Assembly: GCF_042677945.1 (NCBI RefSeq)
Contig: NZ_JBHUDN010000017.1
Reading direction: 5' to 3' (one strand)
DNA from: Haloplanus litoreus
GTDB lineage: Archaea > Halobacteriota > Halobacteria > Halobacteriales > Haloferacaceae
Length of the DNA: 64,000 nucleotides
Position 1 is the first letter of the stretch; each line of letters starts with the position of its first letter. Of the stretch, positions 52,277-61,440 are shown in pieces. The notes below the pieces were generated by a model, which was not told the DNA's origin, did no database searches, and saw nothing but the letters and a program-made list of their open reading frames with translations. Made by a program: the position numbers and the translations under genes.

Positions 52277-53892
52277 CGCCGGACGACGACCGGGCGGCCT
52301 TCGTCGACTCGCTCGCCGACCGCGAGGACCCCGTCGTCGCTCGCCTCGCCGTCACCCTCGACGCCGAGACGACGCCCCTGTCGGCCTACGCCGCCCTCGA
52401 CGACCGCAGCGACTACGGGTTCTTGCTGGAGAGTGCGGAGAAGACGCCTTCGAGCGATCCCGAGGGTGCCTTCACCTCCGGTGAGGGGACGGACCGCCAC
52501 GCCCGCTACTCCTTCGTCGGATACGACCCCGACGCCGTCGTCTCGGTCACCGGGTCCGACGTGACGGTCGAATCGCTCGGCGGCCAGGCGGCCGAACTGA
52601 TCGCCGAGACGGCGGGGATCGAGGCCGACGACGCGGACGTCCTCGACGCCCTCCGGACGGCCCTGCCCGATCTGGATCGGGTTGGCTTTCCGGCAATCGA
52701 CCGCCAGCACCTCGACGGCGGGCTGGTCGGCTTCCTCGCCTACGACGCCGTCTACGACCTCTGGCTCGACGAAGTGGGCGTCGAGCGCCCGGACCCCGTC
52801 GTCCCAGACGCGGAGTTCGTCCTGACGACGCGGACGCTCGCCTTCGACCACGCCGAGGAGACGGTCCAACTCGTCTTCACGCCGGTGGTCGATCCGGACG
52901 CCGACCCCGGCGCCGTCTACGACGCCCTCGTCGACGAGGCGGCGGACGTAGAGCGGACGCTCGCGGGCGCCGACCCCCCGGAGCCCGGCGGGTTCGTCGA
53001 GACGGGCGAAACCGCCGGCCCGCGCGAGGAGTACGAGGCGGCGGTGCGCCGGGCGAAAGAACACGTCCTCGACGGCGACATCTACCAGGGCGTGATCTCG
53101 CGGAAGCGCGAACTCACCGGCGAGGTCGACCCGCTCGGCCTGTACGAGTCGCTCCGGGCGGTCAACCCCTCGCCGTACATGTACCTCCTTCGGCACGGCG
53201 ACCGTTCCATCGTCGGTGCCAGCCCCGAGACGCTGGTGTCGGTGCGCGGCCAGCGCGTCGTCTCGAACCCCATCGCGGGCACCTGTCCCCGCGGGTCGGG
53301 ACCCGTCGAGGACCGACGCCTCGCCGGCGAGATGCTCGCCGACGGGAAGGAGCGGGCCGAACACACGATGCTGGTCGACCTGGCGCGTAACGACGTGCGC
53401 CGGGTCTCGGAGCCGGGTTCGGTTCGGGTCGAGGAGTTCATGAACGTGCTGAAGTACTCGCACGTCCAGCACATCGAGTCGACGGTGACGGGCACGCTCG
53501 CGACGGGCGAGGACCCGGGCGCGGGCGGCGAACGATCACCCCCGTTCGACGCCTTCGACGCCACGCGGGCGACGTTCCCCGCGGGGACGCTCACCGGCGC
53601 ACCCAAGGTGCGGGCGATGGAGATCATCGACGACTTGGAACGCGACGCTCGCGGCGTCTACGGCGGCGGCGTCGGCTACTACTCGTGGTCCGGCGACGCC
53701 GAGTTCGCCATCGTCATCCGGACGGCGACGGTCGAACGCCGCGAGGAGGATCACATCACGGTCCAGGCGGGTGCGGGCATCGTCGCCGACAGCGACCCGG
53801 CGAGCGAGTACGAGGAGACCGAACAGAAGATGGGCGGGGTCCTCGACGCCCTCGAACGCATCGAGACGACCGCTCCGGGGGTCACCCGATGA
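52273..53892 (+). CDS. trpE: Anthranilate synthase component I TrpE
   Basis: A 539-residue chorismate-binding enzyme that makes anthranilate with ammonia from TrpG. It has the N-terminal feedback domain with the LLES (tryptophan-binding) motif in YGFLLESAEKTPS, then GDIYQGVISRKRELTGEVDPL, NPSPYMYLLRHGDRSIVGASPETLVSV, PIAGTCPRGSGPVEDRRL, DGKERAEHTMLVDLARND, TFPAGTLTGAPKVRAMEII and VQAGAGIVADSDPASEYEET. The presence of LLES implies tryptophan feedback inhibition. Overlaps trpF and trpG by 4 bp at each end. Confidence 0.96.
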   Translation: MTPDDDRAAFVDSLADREDPVVARLAVTLDAETTPLSAYAALDDRSDYGFLLESAEKTPSSDPEGAFTSGEGTDRHARYSFVGYDPDAVVSVTGSDVTVESLGGQAAELIAETAGIEADDADVLDALRTALPDLDRVGFPAIDRQHLDGGLVGFLAYDAVYDLWLDEVGVERPDPVVPDAEFVLTTRTLAFDHAEETVQLVFTPVVDPDADPGAVYDALVDEAADVERTLAGADPPEPGGFVETGETAGPREEYEAAVRRAKEHVLDGDIYQGVISRKRELTGEVDPLGLYESLRAVNPSPYMYLLRHGDRSIVGASPETLVSVRGQRVVSNPIAGTCPRGSGPVEDRRLAGEMLADGKERAEHTMLVDLARNDVRRVSEPGSVRVEEFMNVLKYSHVQHIESTVTGTLATGEDPGAGGERSPPFDAFDATRATFPAGTLTGAPKVRAMEIIDDLERDARGVYGGGVGYYSWSGDAEFAIVIRTATVERREEDHITVQAGAGIVADSDPASEYEETEQKMGGVLDALERIETTAPGVTR

Positions 53893-54524
53893 GGGTGCTC
53901 GTCGTCGACAACTTCGACTCGTTCACCTACAATCTGGTCGAGTACATCTCCGACCACCCCGACCCGCTGACGGGTGAGCCGATCACGGTCGAGGTGCTGA
54001 AAAACACCGCGACGATGGAGGCGGTCCGGGCAGTCGACCCCGACGCCATCGTCGTCAGTCCGGGGCCGGGCCACCCGAAGAACGACCGGGACGTCGGCGT
54101 GACCAACGCCGTCCTCCGGGAGGTGAGCCGTGAGGTGCCGACCCTGGGGGTCTGTCTCGGCCTCGAAGCCGCCGTCTTCGCCTACGGCGGCACGGTGGGC
54201 CACGCTCCGGAACCGATCCACGGCAAGGCGTCCCCCGTCGACCACGACGGCGAGGGCGTCTTCGCGGGGCTCGACCAGGGGTTCCGAGCCGGCCGCTACC
54301 ACTCGCTCGTGGCCACGAGCGTCCCCGACTGTTTCGACGTCTCGGCGACGACGATCCACACCGACGCCGAGGGCGTGGACCACGAACTCGTCATGGGCGT
54401 TCGCCACCGCGACTACCCCATCGAGTGCGTGCAGTTTCACCCCGAGAGCGTGCTGACCGCCGCCGGGCACGACGTCATCGACAACTTCCTGCGGGCGGCT
54501 CGCACGCCGGACGCGACGGCCTAG
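53889..54524 (+). CDS. trpG: Anthranilate synthase component II TrpG (glutamine amidotransferase)
   Basis: A 211-residue class I amidotransferase: VLVVDNFDSFTYNLVEYI, IVVSPGPGHPKN, nucleophile Cys in PTLGVCLGLEAAVFAYGG, and the His-Glu pair in ECVQFHPESVLT. The nucleophile elbow GVCLGLEA differs slightly from the usual GVCLGHQA, with Leu-Glu for His-Gln. It supplies ammonia to TrpE, whose end it overlaps by 4 bp. The stop forms CTAG with the convergent small gene. Confidence 0.95.
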   Translation: MRVLVVDNFDSFTYNLVEYISDHPDPLTGEPITVEVLKNTATMEAVRAVDPDAIVVSPGPGHPKNDRDVGVTNAVLREVSREVPTLGVCLGLEAAVFAYGGTVGHAPEPIHGKASPVDHDGEGVFAGLDQGFRAGRYHSLVATSVPDCFDVSATTIHTDAEGVDHELVMGVRHRDYPIECVQFHPESVLTAAGHDVIDNFLRAARTPDATA

Positions 54525-54718
54525 AACAGAAAGAGCGACGCCAGCAGGACGAGGCCGACCACGAGGGCGGCGATGGTCACCAGCCGCCAGGCGATCTTCA
54601 GAACGACGCGACCGACCAGTACGACGACGCCGATAACGACGATGGTGACGAGGAGCTGTCCGAGCGGACCGCCGAGGGCGTCACCGAACTGGAGCACCAC
54701 CTGAGACGTGAGCGACAT
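54521..54718 (-). CDS. Small two-TM membrane protein
   Basis: A 65-residue protein with two hydrophobic helices (LGQLLVTIVVIGVVVLVGRVV and LVTIAALVVGLVLLASLFLF). It is probably a conserved haloarchaeal membrane protein of unknown function. Start ATG at 54718, with a GTG three codons upstream as an alternative. Its stop shares CTAG with trpG. Confidence 0.6.
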   Translation of the reverse strand: MSLTSQVVLQFGDALGGPLGQLLVTIVVIGVVVLVGRVVLKIAWRLVTIAALVVGLVLLASLFLF

Positions 54719-55133
54719 ATCCGACACGGACTCACAGCGGACGCATAAGTCTGTGGGCGGGGACGTACTACCGTCCGCCGATTAGATGTATCAGAATACA
54801 GAGAGTAGATTCTCCCCGTCGCGCCCCCGACGGACCGCGAGCGGGTCCCTACCGTGACACGAGGTTGTCACGCAGTTGGAATAGATCACGCCGCCGACCC
54901 CCCTTTCGTTCGACTGGATTTCCCGCTGCAGTCTGCCGATTGTACACGACGAATTTCACTTCCGCTCTGGTCTACACATCGTTATATACGTCGCGAAGTG
55001 ATGTTCGACCCGTGCGGGCGCCCATCCGGCGCACCCGATAACGTGAAGTAGACAGGAATCGGATAGTTTGGCGGTCACGAACATCGAACCAACGCCTTTA
55101 CACCCCCGATTCCACTTACAGCAACCGTCATAG
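54719..55133. other. 415-bp AT-richer regulatory spacer before nrdJ
   Basis: Composition drops in GC relative to the rest of the window. A strong TATA-like core (TTATATA) lies at 54982-54988, about 235 nt before the nrdJ ATG, and a second AT-rich core (CCTTTAC) near 55096. If the first is used, nrdJ mRNA has a leader over 200 nt long, unusual for haloarchaea. I found no cobalamin-riboswitch core or tRNA. The short frame starting at 55001 (16 codons) is probably chance. Confidence 0.4.
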
Positions 55134-55226
55134 ATGAGCCAACTCGAACCAGCTACCGGACCACGCCCGACGTCCGTACGGGGTGGGGGGAACCGCGCCG
55201 CGACCACCACGACGACCGATACATGA
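55134..55226 (+). CDS. Possible 30-codon upstream ORF overlapping the nrdJ start
   Basis: ATG at 55134 opens MSQLEPATGPRPTSVRGGGN, followed by RAATTTTTDT and TGA at 55224-55226, which overlaps the nrdJ ATG at 55223 (ATGA). The overlap geometry is that of translational coupling. The peptide has no recognised family. It could be a leader that controls nrdJ, or chance. Confidence 0.35.
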   Translation: MSQLEPATGPRPTSVRGGGNRAATTTTTDT

Positions 55227-58200
55227 GTACGTACGACATCGACACCGACGAAGTTGAGTTGCCGATCAAACGAACCGACGGAGACACGCTCGAGGAGCGA
55301 CTCACCGCCAACGCCTACCACAACATTCTACCCGCGCGCTACCTCCGGAAGGACGCCGAGGGGGACCTGATCGAGGACCCGGAGGACCTCTTCCCGCGCG
55401 TCGCGAAGAACATCGCTCTCGCGGAGGCGGTGTTCGAGGCACGCAAGCAGGACACGGAGATCACGGTCACGCCCGACCAGTTGAAACCGGATCACCCGCG
55501 GCGGGACGAACTCGCCGCCGAGGTGTTCGGAAAGGGGACGACCGCCGCGTCCGACGCCGAGACGATCCTCTCCGAGTACAACGTCAACAAGTTCGCTTAC
55601 GAGACGGTCGTGCCGGACCTCCCCGAGGGGATTCGGTCGGTCGTCGAGGAGACCCGCGAGGAGTTCGAACGGCTGATGGGCGACCTCTCTTTCATGCCCA
55701 ACTCGCCGACGCTGATGAACGCCGGGGACGAACTCCAGCAGCTCTCGGCCTGTTTCGTCGACTCGCCCGAGGACGACATCGACGACATCCACCAGACAGC
55801 GAAGGAGGCCGCCCAAGTGTTCCAGTCCGGCGGCGGTATGGGCTATGCCTTCTGGCGACTCCGACCCTACGGTGACGCCGTCGGCTCGACGGGCGGTATC
55901 GCGTCGGGACCGATCACCTTCATGCGCACCTTCGATCAGATGTGCGAGACCATCGCCCAGGGTGGCGCCCGCCGCGGCGCCCAGATGGGCGTCATGCGTG
56001 TCTCCCACCCGGACGTCATCCAGTTCATCCACGCGAAGAACAAGGACGTCTCGCTGGCGCACACGCTCCGCCTCAACGACCCCGACGACTTCACGCATAC
56101 GTCCTTCGCCGACGCCCTGGACGAGGCGCGCGAACTCATCGACGACGAGGGGAAGGTGCCGAAACACCTGCGGAACGCCGTCGAGGGACACCTCTCGAAT
56201 TTCAACATCTCGGTCGGCGTCACCGACGACTTCATGGAGGCACTCGAGGCCGGCGAGGAGTTCACCTTCACCAACCCGCGCACGGAAGAGCCCCACATCG
56301 CCACCCCGGAGACGAAGGAACTCTACGAGATGTTCGGCTTGGGCGAGTACGTCGAGGTCGGTGAGGAGCTCTCGATGCCCGCCGAAGTCATCTGGGAGGA
56401 CATCGTCGAGGGCGCCCACGAGAACGGCGAACCCGGCGTCATCTATCTGGAGCGGGTGAACAAGCAGCACTCCTTCGACGTGGAGGAACATCCGGACCAC
56501 CGCATCCTCGCGACCAATCCCTGTGGCGAACAGCCACTCGAGGAGTACGAGGCCTGCAACCTCGGCCACATCAATCTCTCGACGCTCGCCGACCTCGACG
56601 CGCCGGACTGGCGGGTCTGGGCCGACGACCACGAAGACGAGTACGACTCCGAGGCCGCGGCCGTCGAGGCGTTCCTCGACGAGGCGATGGACTGGGAGGC
56701 CTTCGACCACCGCATCGCCTACGGCACCCGCTTCCTCGAGAACGTCGTTACGATGTCCGACTTCCCGGTCGACAAAATCGAGCAGAAGGTCCGGGAGATG
56801 CGAAAGATCGGACTGGGCGTCATGGGACTCGCTCAGCTGTACGTCCAGCTCGGCATCCGCTACGGGAGCGACACGGGCAACGAAGTGGCCCGGCAGTTGA
56901 TGACCCACATCAATCACGAGTCGAAGTGGACGTCCCACGAACTCGCACAGGAGCGGGGGGCCTTCCAGGACTGGGACGACTCGAAGTACGCCGACCCCAC
57001 TCGGTACCGCGAGTGGTTCGAGCACCACACGGGACTGGACGCCGACGAGTGGGACGACGGCTTCCCGATTCGCAACCACAACACGACGACCATCGCACCG
57101 ACCGGTACGACGTCGATGGTCGGCAACACCACCGGCGGCTGTGAGCCGATTTACAACGTCGCCTACTACAAGAACGTCTCCGACGACGTGCAGGGCGACG
57201 AAATGCTCGTCGAGTTCGACGACTACTTCCTGCGAACGCTGGAGGCGAACGACATCGACATCGACGCGGTCAAGCGGGAGGCCCAAGAGCAGATGGCCGA
57301 CAACGCGTTCGACGGCGTCGAAGGCCTGGAGACGGTGCCGGACGCCATCGGCGAACTGTTCGTCGTCACCGGCGACCTGGCCGGGAAGGAACACGCCGCG
57401 GTCCAGTGTGCGTGTCAGCAGGGCGTCGACTCCGCCATCTCGAAGACCTGTAACTTCCCCAACTCCGCCACCATCGAGGACATGGACGAGGTGTACCGCT
57501 ACATCTACGACCACGGCGGCAAGGGCGTCACCGTCTACCGCGACGGCACGCGCTCGAAGCAGGTGTTGACCACCCGCGCGAAGAACACGGAGTTCGCCGA
57601 CGAGAGCGAGGCCGCGGCCGCGCTGGTCGACCAGATCGAGGAGGTCTTCGGCGGTATCGAGGGCTTCCTCGACAACGAGGACGTGCAGGCCGCCCTCGAC
57701 ACACAGCTATCGGAACTACTCGCCGTCGCCGACGGCGAACGAGAACTCGGAACCAAACGCCCGCGCCCGGACGTCCTCCACGGCATCACACAGCGCATCG
57801 ACACCGGCTACGGGAAGCTCTACGTCAACATCAACGAGGACGAGGACGGACGGCCGTTCGAACTGTTCGCCAACATCGGCAACTCGGGTGGCTTCACCGC
57901 CTCCTTCACCGAGGCGCTGGCGAAGACCATCTCGACGGCCCTCCGTTCGGGCGTCGACCCGCGCGAAATCGCCTCCGAACTACAGGGCATCCGGTCGCCG
58001 AAAGTCGCCTGGGACAAGGGTGAACAGATCAACTCCATCCCCGACGCCATCGGCACGGCGATGCGGCGCTACCTCGACGGCGAAATCGACAAGCCGTACC
58101 CCAAACAGCAGAACCTGACGGAACTGGAGAAGGCGGAAGCGAAGGCGATGGACAGCGGTCCCGAGGCCGACGGCGGTGCGACGGCGGCAACCGACGACGA

Positions 58201-58318
58201 CACCGCGGACCTCCTCGCCGCGGGCGAGAGTCCCGAGTGTCCGGAGTGTGGCGCGATGAGCCTCTACTACTCCGAAGGCTGCAAGACCTGCGAGTCCTGT
58301 GGCTGGTCGGAGTGTTGA
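55223..58318 (+). CDS. nrdJ: Adenosylcobalamin-dependent (class II) ribonucleoside reductase NrdJ
   Basis: A 1031-residue B12-dependent reductase making dNTP/dNDP precursors. Signatures: FMPNSPTLMNAGDELQQLSACFVDSPEDD, FQSGGGMGYAFWRLRPYGDAVGSTGG, GGARRGAQMGVM, NPCGEQPLEEYEACNLGHINLS (active-site Cys-x-Glu), and RNHNTTTIAPTGTTSMVGNTTGG. A middle-to-late TSCPD-like region is followed by a C-terminal zinc ribbon (CPECGAMSLYYSEGCKTCESCGWSEC) that also carries the reducing Cys pair. No intein interrupts it. It depends on cobalamin supply. Confidence 0.95.
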   Translation: MSTYDIDTDEVELPIKRTDGDTLEERLTANAYHNILPARYLRKDAEGDLIEDPEDLFPRVAKNIALAEAVFEARKQDTEITVTPDQLKPDHPRRDELAAEVFGKGTTAASDAETILSEYNVNKFAYETVVPDLPEGIRSVVEETREEFERLMGDLSFMPNSPTLMNAGDELQQLSACFVDSPEDDIDDIHQTAKEAAQVFQSGGGMGYAFWRLRPYGDAVGSTGGIASGPITFMRTFDQMCETIAQGGARRGAQMGVMRVSHPDVIQFIHAKNKDVSLAHTLRLNDPDDFTHTSFADALDEARELIDDEGKVPKHLRNAVEGHLSNFNISVGVTDDFMEALEAGEEFTFTNPRTEEPHIATPETKELYEMFGLGEYVEVGEELSMPAEVIWEDIVEGAHENGEPGVIYLERVNKQHSFDVEEHPDHRILATNPCGEQPLEEYEACNLGHINLSTLADLDAPDWRVWADDHEDEYDSEAAAVEAFLDEAMDWEAFDHRIAYGTRFLENVVTMSDFPVDKIEQKVREMRKIGLGVMGLAQLYVQLGIRYGSDTGNEVARQLMTHINHESKWTSHELAQERGAFQDWDDSKYADPTRYREWFEHHTGLDADEWDDGFPIRNHNTTTIAPTGTTSMVGNTTGGCEPIYNVAYYKNVSDDVQGDEMLVEFDDYFLRTLEANDIDIDAVKREAQEQMADNAFDGVEGLETVPDAIGELFVVTGDLAGKEHAAVQCACQQGVDSAISKTCNFPNSATIEDMDEVYRYIYDHGGKGVTVYRDGTRSKQVLTTRAKNTEFADESEAAAALVDQIEEVFGGIEGFLDNEDVQAALDTQLSELLAVADGERELGTKRPRPDVLHGITQRIDTGYGKLYVNINEDEDGRPFELFANIGNSGGFTASFTEALAKTISTALRSGVDPREIASELQGIRSPKVAWDKGEQINSIPDAIGTAMRRYLDGEIDKPYPKQQNLTELEKAEAKAMDSGPEADGGATAATDDDTADLLAAGESPECPECGAMSLYYSEGCKTCESCGWSEC

Positions 58319-58478
58319 ACTGACGGATCGGCGCACCGCTCGGTACGCCGTCAACCGATCGCGGGTTTCGATTCTCGCGGTTTCGAAACGGACGCCGGCA
58401 GCGACTTCACGTTCCGAATCGGACACGCGGATCGGCGGCGGCGGAACAGTCATGTCGATGTGGCTCTGAAATGGTGAC

Positions 58479-58598
58479 ATGTCCGCGTCAGGTGGGCGAC
58501 CCTGCCCTCGCTGTGAGACGGCGATGCACCGTCGTCACTGTAAGTACGTCTGTCCGAATCACGGGGTCGTCTACGACTGCAGCGATACCTTCTGGTGA
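58479..58598 (+). CDS. HVO_2523-like small zinc-finger protein
   Basis: A 39-residue protein: MSASGGRPCPRCETAMHRRH then CKYVCPNHGVVYDCSDTFW. Cys pairs CPRC and C..YVC, with His and a further Cys, form a compact zinc finger. Sequence and place beside crtB match, from memory, the HVO_2523-type family that neighbours phytoene synthase in Haloferax. It lies 129 bp before the crtB ATG on the same strand and may be co-transcribed. Too short to be found by length-based gene calling. Confidence 0.72.
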   Translation: MSASGGRPCPRCETAMHRRHCKYVCPNHGVVYDCSDTFW

Positions 58599-58727
58599 CA
58601 TGACGATTCGTGAATCCGCCCGGGCTGTCGACCCGTGGTCCGACGGACCGACAGACCGACGGCGCCACGTCTCGGCGCCGCCCCACCGTGGCGATCCGGC
58701 CGTACCAGCGCCGACCGGGGTGTCTCC

Positions 58728-59717
58728 ATGGTGAACGACGATGGCGTCGCCCGCGGGAAGGCCATCCAGCGCCGAACCGGCAAGACGTTCCACTTGGCGA
58801 CGCGACTCCTCCCCGAACGCGTGCGCGAAGCCACCTACGTCCTCTATGCCTTCTTCCGCGTGGCCGACGAGGTGGTCGACGACGCCGAGGGCGTTCCGCC
58901 CGCGGAACAGCGCGCCGAACTGGAGCGGTTGCGCGCGTCGGCACTCGGCGAGGAACCGACGGAAGACCCCGTCCTCGCCGCGTTCGCCGACCTTCGCGAG
59001 CGTCACGACATCAGCGATGGCGACGTGAACACGTTCGTCGACGCGATGTTGACCGACGTGACCGAGGACCGATACGAGACGTTCGAAGAACTGCGGGCGT
59101 ACATGGACGGCTCCGCGGCCGCCGTCGGACGGATGATGACGGCGGTGATGGACCCCGAGCATCCGGAGCGGGCGCTCCCTCACGCGACGGCGCTCGGCGA
59201 GGCGTTCCAGCTCTCGAATTTCCTGCGTGACGTGCGCGAGGATATCGTCGAACGCGACCGGATCTACCTACCCCAGGAGACGCTCGACGAACACGGCGTC
59301 TCGGAGACCGACCTCCGGAACTTCGAGATGAGCGACGACTTCCGACGCGCGATGGAGCGCGAACTCCAGCGCACGGAGGCGCTCTACCGCGAGGGCGTCG
59401 CCGGCATCGAGTGTCTCCCCGAAGACTGTCAGTTCTCGGTACTCGTCGCCGCGGTGCTGTACGCCGACCACCACCGCCTGATCCGCGAGCGCGACTACGA
59501 CGTGCTCTCGGCGACGCCGAGCATCGGCACGCTCCGCAAACTGGCGCTCGTCGCCCGGACGCGCTGGTACTGGGCGTGGAACTCCGATCCCGAAACCGTG
59601 TTCCGGCGGGTGAGTGCCGTCTCCGACACACCGGGTGACCCGGACCGCGGCCCGAACCGTGGCGTCGCCCGGCGACTCCTTCGCGGAGCGGTCGAGGGGC
59701 TCCGTCGGCTGACCTGA
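58728..59717 (+). CDS. crtB: Phytoene synthase CrtB
   Basis: A 329-residue squalene/phytoene synthase that condenses two GGPP into phytoene, the entry to bacterioruberin. The prenyl-diphosphate motifs are visible: YAFFRVADEVVDD (first Asp-rich DxxxD) and QLSNFLRDVREDIVERDRIYLP (second DxxxD region). It starts KAIQRRTGKTFHLATRLLPERVR. The ATG at 58728 gives the usual length and start. Its stop is 6 bp from the convergent cruF stop. Confidence 0.95.
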   Translation: MVNDDGVARGKAIQRRTGKTFHLATRLLPERVREATYVLYAFFRVADEVVDDAEGVPPAEQRAELERLRASALGEEPTEDPVLAAFADLRERHDISDGDVNTFVDAMLTDVTEDRYETFEELRAYMDGSAAAVGRMMTAVMDPEHPERALPHATALGEAFQLSNFLRDVREDIVERDRIYLPQETLDEHGVSETDLRNFEMSDDFRRAMERELQRTEALYREGVAGIECLPEDCQFSVLVAAVLYADHHRLIRERDYDVLSATPSIGTLRKLALVARTRWYWAWNSDPETVFRRVSAVSDTPGDPDRGPNRGVARRLLRGAVEGLRRLT

Positions 59718-59723
59718 TTCCTG

Positions 59724-60602
59724 CTACGGCCGCCGGAGCGGCAGCGGCACGTCGAATCGGTCGGTGCCGAGTAGGCCGACGCCGAACAGGCCGCCGACGG
59801 CCGCCGCGCCCCAGTTGCCGAAGTAGGCGTTGACCGCGCTCCAGAGCAGGACGAAACTCACCATGTCGTCGAGGGCGAACTCGCAGGTTTCGAGGCGGTC
59901 GAGCAGCGCCGTCCGGTCGAGGACGGCGTCGAGGACGAGCACGGTCACCGTCGCCGACAGCACCCATCCCGCGAAGTTCGACAGCGGGACGCCGTACACT
60001 GGGCCGCCACCGGGGTACGCCCAGAACCCGAGCGCGACGGCGCCCGGGTCGAGGACGACGTCCATGGCGACGACAGTCCCGATCACCGCGGGCAGGCGCA
60101 CCTGTGCCGCCCGCGCCCGCCCCCCGAGCAAGAGCAGGCAGAGCAGGTAGGCGTTACACACCAGCGGCAGGAAGAAGACGGGGAGTCCGAGGGGGACGCC
60201 CGCGACGGTCGGCCCGAGGTCGATGGCGTAGTGGAAGTCGCCGTAGGGGAGCCCCGTCCGCAGGCCGACGAACTCGATGGCGTAGGCGTAGCCGGCGAGA
60301 GCGGTCACGCCGAGGGCTGCCCGGCGGTCGATCAGCGGCGCCATCCCCACCAGCAGGGGCGAGCGCATGACGAGCGTCCCGAGGAGGAGCATGAACGGCT
60401 CGAACGCCAGCGGCGGCGGGAGGAGTCCCTCGGCGCTCGCGACGAGGAGGACGGCGCCGACGACCGGAAACACGACGGCGACGGTGAACCGGTTCTCCCG
60501 GATCAGGTCGTCGAGACGGCCCTGCATCGTGGCTCGTCCCGGCTGGGTCGCCGTCCCCGGCGAGGTGCGGACCGACCCGTTGCCCCCGTCTTTGCTACCC
60601 AT
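59724..60602 (-). CDS. cruF: Bisanhydrobacterioruberin hydratase CruF
   Basis: A 292-residue membrane protein of the DUF422/carotenoid 1',2'-hydratase type with about eight hydrophobic segments. Landmarks: GYAYAIEFVGLRTGLPYGDFHY, VPLGLPVFFLPLVCNAYLL, AMDVVLDPGAVALGFWAY and GVPLSNFAGWVLSATV. It adds water to the ends of the C50 chain in the last bacterioruberin step. Two starts are possible: ATG 60602, overlapping lyeJ by 8 bp, or ATG 60527 (MQGRLDDLIRENRF). The longer one is given here, but the first 25 residues are poorly ordered and the shorter start is credible. Confidence 0.9.
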   Translation of the reverse strand: MGSKDGGNGSVRTSPGTATQPGRATMQGRLDDLIRENRFTVAVVFPVVGAVLLVASAEGLLPPPLAFEPFMLLLGTLVMRSPLLVGMAPLIDRRAALGVTALAGYAYAIEFVGLRTGLPYGDFHYAIDLGPTVAGVPLGLPVFFLPLVCNAYLLCLLLLGGRARAAQVRLPAVIGTVVAMDVVLDPGAVALGFWAYPGGGPVYGVPLSNFAGWVLSATVTVLVLDAVLDRTALLDRLETCEFALDDMVSFVLLWSAVNAYFGNWGAAAVGGLFGVGLLGTDRFDVPLPLRRP

Positions 60603-61440
60603 GCACCACCCTCCAGAGGCCACCCATCGTGAGCAGGGCACCGACGACGGTGTTCACGGCCGGATACCACCAGTACGCCCGCGAGACGCCTATCGACGAC
60701 GTGGCGACGAGGGCGACGGCGACCGGATAGATGCCGAGCAAGAGCCCGAGGCGCACGTCGAGGAGGCCGAACGCGACGGCGGCGAGCGTCCAGCCGGCTC
60801 CACAGTAGACGTAGGTCCAGCGCTCGCCGAGACGGGTGGCGGTCGTCTCGATCCCCGCCGCCCGATCCGGATCGATGTCGGGAATCGCGGAGAAGGTGTG
60901 CATCGCCATCGACCAGATCCAGCCACCGGCCGCGGCCAGTAGCGGGGGATGAGTGCCCGCGACGGCCGCGTAGGCCGCGGCGCCCGGCAGGACGTACAGG
61001 CCGTTCGAGAGGGAGTCGAGCGGCGGCCGCGTCTTCAGGCGAAGCGGGGGCGCGCTGTACGCGACGCCGAGCGCGAGGAAGCCGGCGATCCAGGGCCAGG
61101 CGAGCGGCGGCGTCAGAGCGGCGGGGACGAGCGCCAGCAGGGCACACAGACCGACGGCCGCGGGAACCACGGGGTCGCCACCGTACCTGACTTCCCGTCC
61201 CTCCTTCTTCGGGTTCTCCGCGTCCACGTCGACGTCGAACACGTCGTTGACGCCGTAGAGCAGGACGTTCGCGGGGACGAGGAAGTACCCGAAGAGGGCG
61301 AGCGTCGCCGGGGTGAACAGGTCACTCGTGTCGCGGGCGGCGTAGACGACCCCCACTGCTACCGGGCCGGCCAGGTAGAGCCAGAACCGTGGACGCGAGG
61401 TCTTGAGCAGGTAGCGGAGGCGGCCGTCGCCGGGCATCAT
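60595..61440 (-). CDS. lyeJ: Lycopene elongase/hydratase LyeJ (UbiA family)
   Basis: A 281-residue UbiA prenyltransferase. The first Asp-rich motif is NDVFDVDVDAENPKKEGREV and the second SAIPDIDPDRAAGIETTATRLG, with several transmembrane helices (LALFGYFLVPANVLLYG, AGWTLAAVAFGLLDV). It adds C5 prenyl units to both ends of lycopene to build the C50 skeleton. The ATG at 61440 overlaps the crtD stop (ATGA), so the genes are translationally coupled. Confidence 0.93.
   Translation of the reverse strand: MMPGDGRLRYLLKTSRPRFWLYLAGPVAVGVVYAARDTSDLFTPATLALFGYFLVPANVLLYGVNDVFDVDVDAENPKKEGREVRYGGDPVVPAAVGLCALLALVPAALTPPLAWPWIAGFLALGVAYSAPPLRLKTRPPLDSLSNGLYVLPGAAAYAAVAGTHPPLLAAAGGWIWSMAMHTFSAIPDIDPDRAAGIETTATRLGERWTYVYCGAGWTLAAVAFGLLDVRLGLLLGIYPVAVALVATSSIGVSRAYWWYPAVNTVVGALLTMGGLWRVVHG

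Noticed and set aside
55001..55051. 16-codon frame downstream of the TATATA element near 54985
   Set aside because: It is too short, has no recognisable motif, and its ATG is too close to the TATA element for a leaderless start.
54719..55222. Cobalamin riboswitch upstream of nrdJ
   Set aside because: I could not find a B12-box-like core or a supporting multi-stem structure by eye, and such riboswitches are rare in archaea.
55223..58318. Intein in nrdJ (or in ileS or cdc48)
   Set aside because: Each protein has the normal length with uninterrupted conserved blocks. No intein Cys...HN splice motifs were seen.
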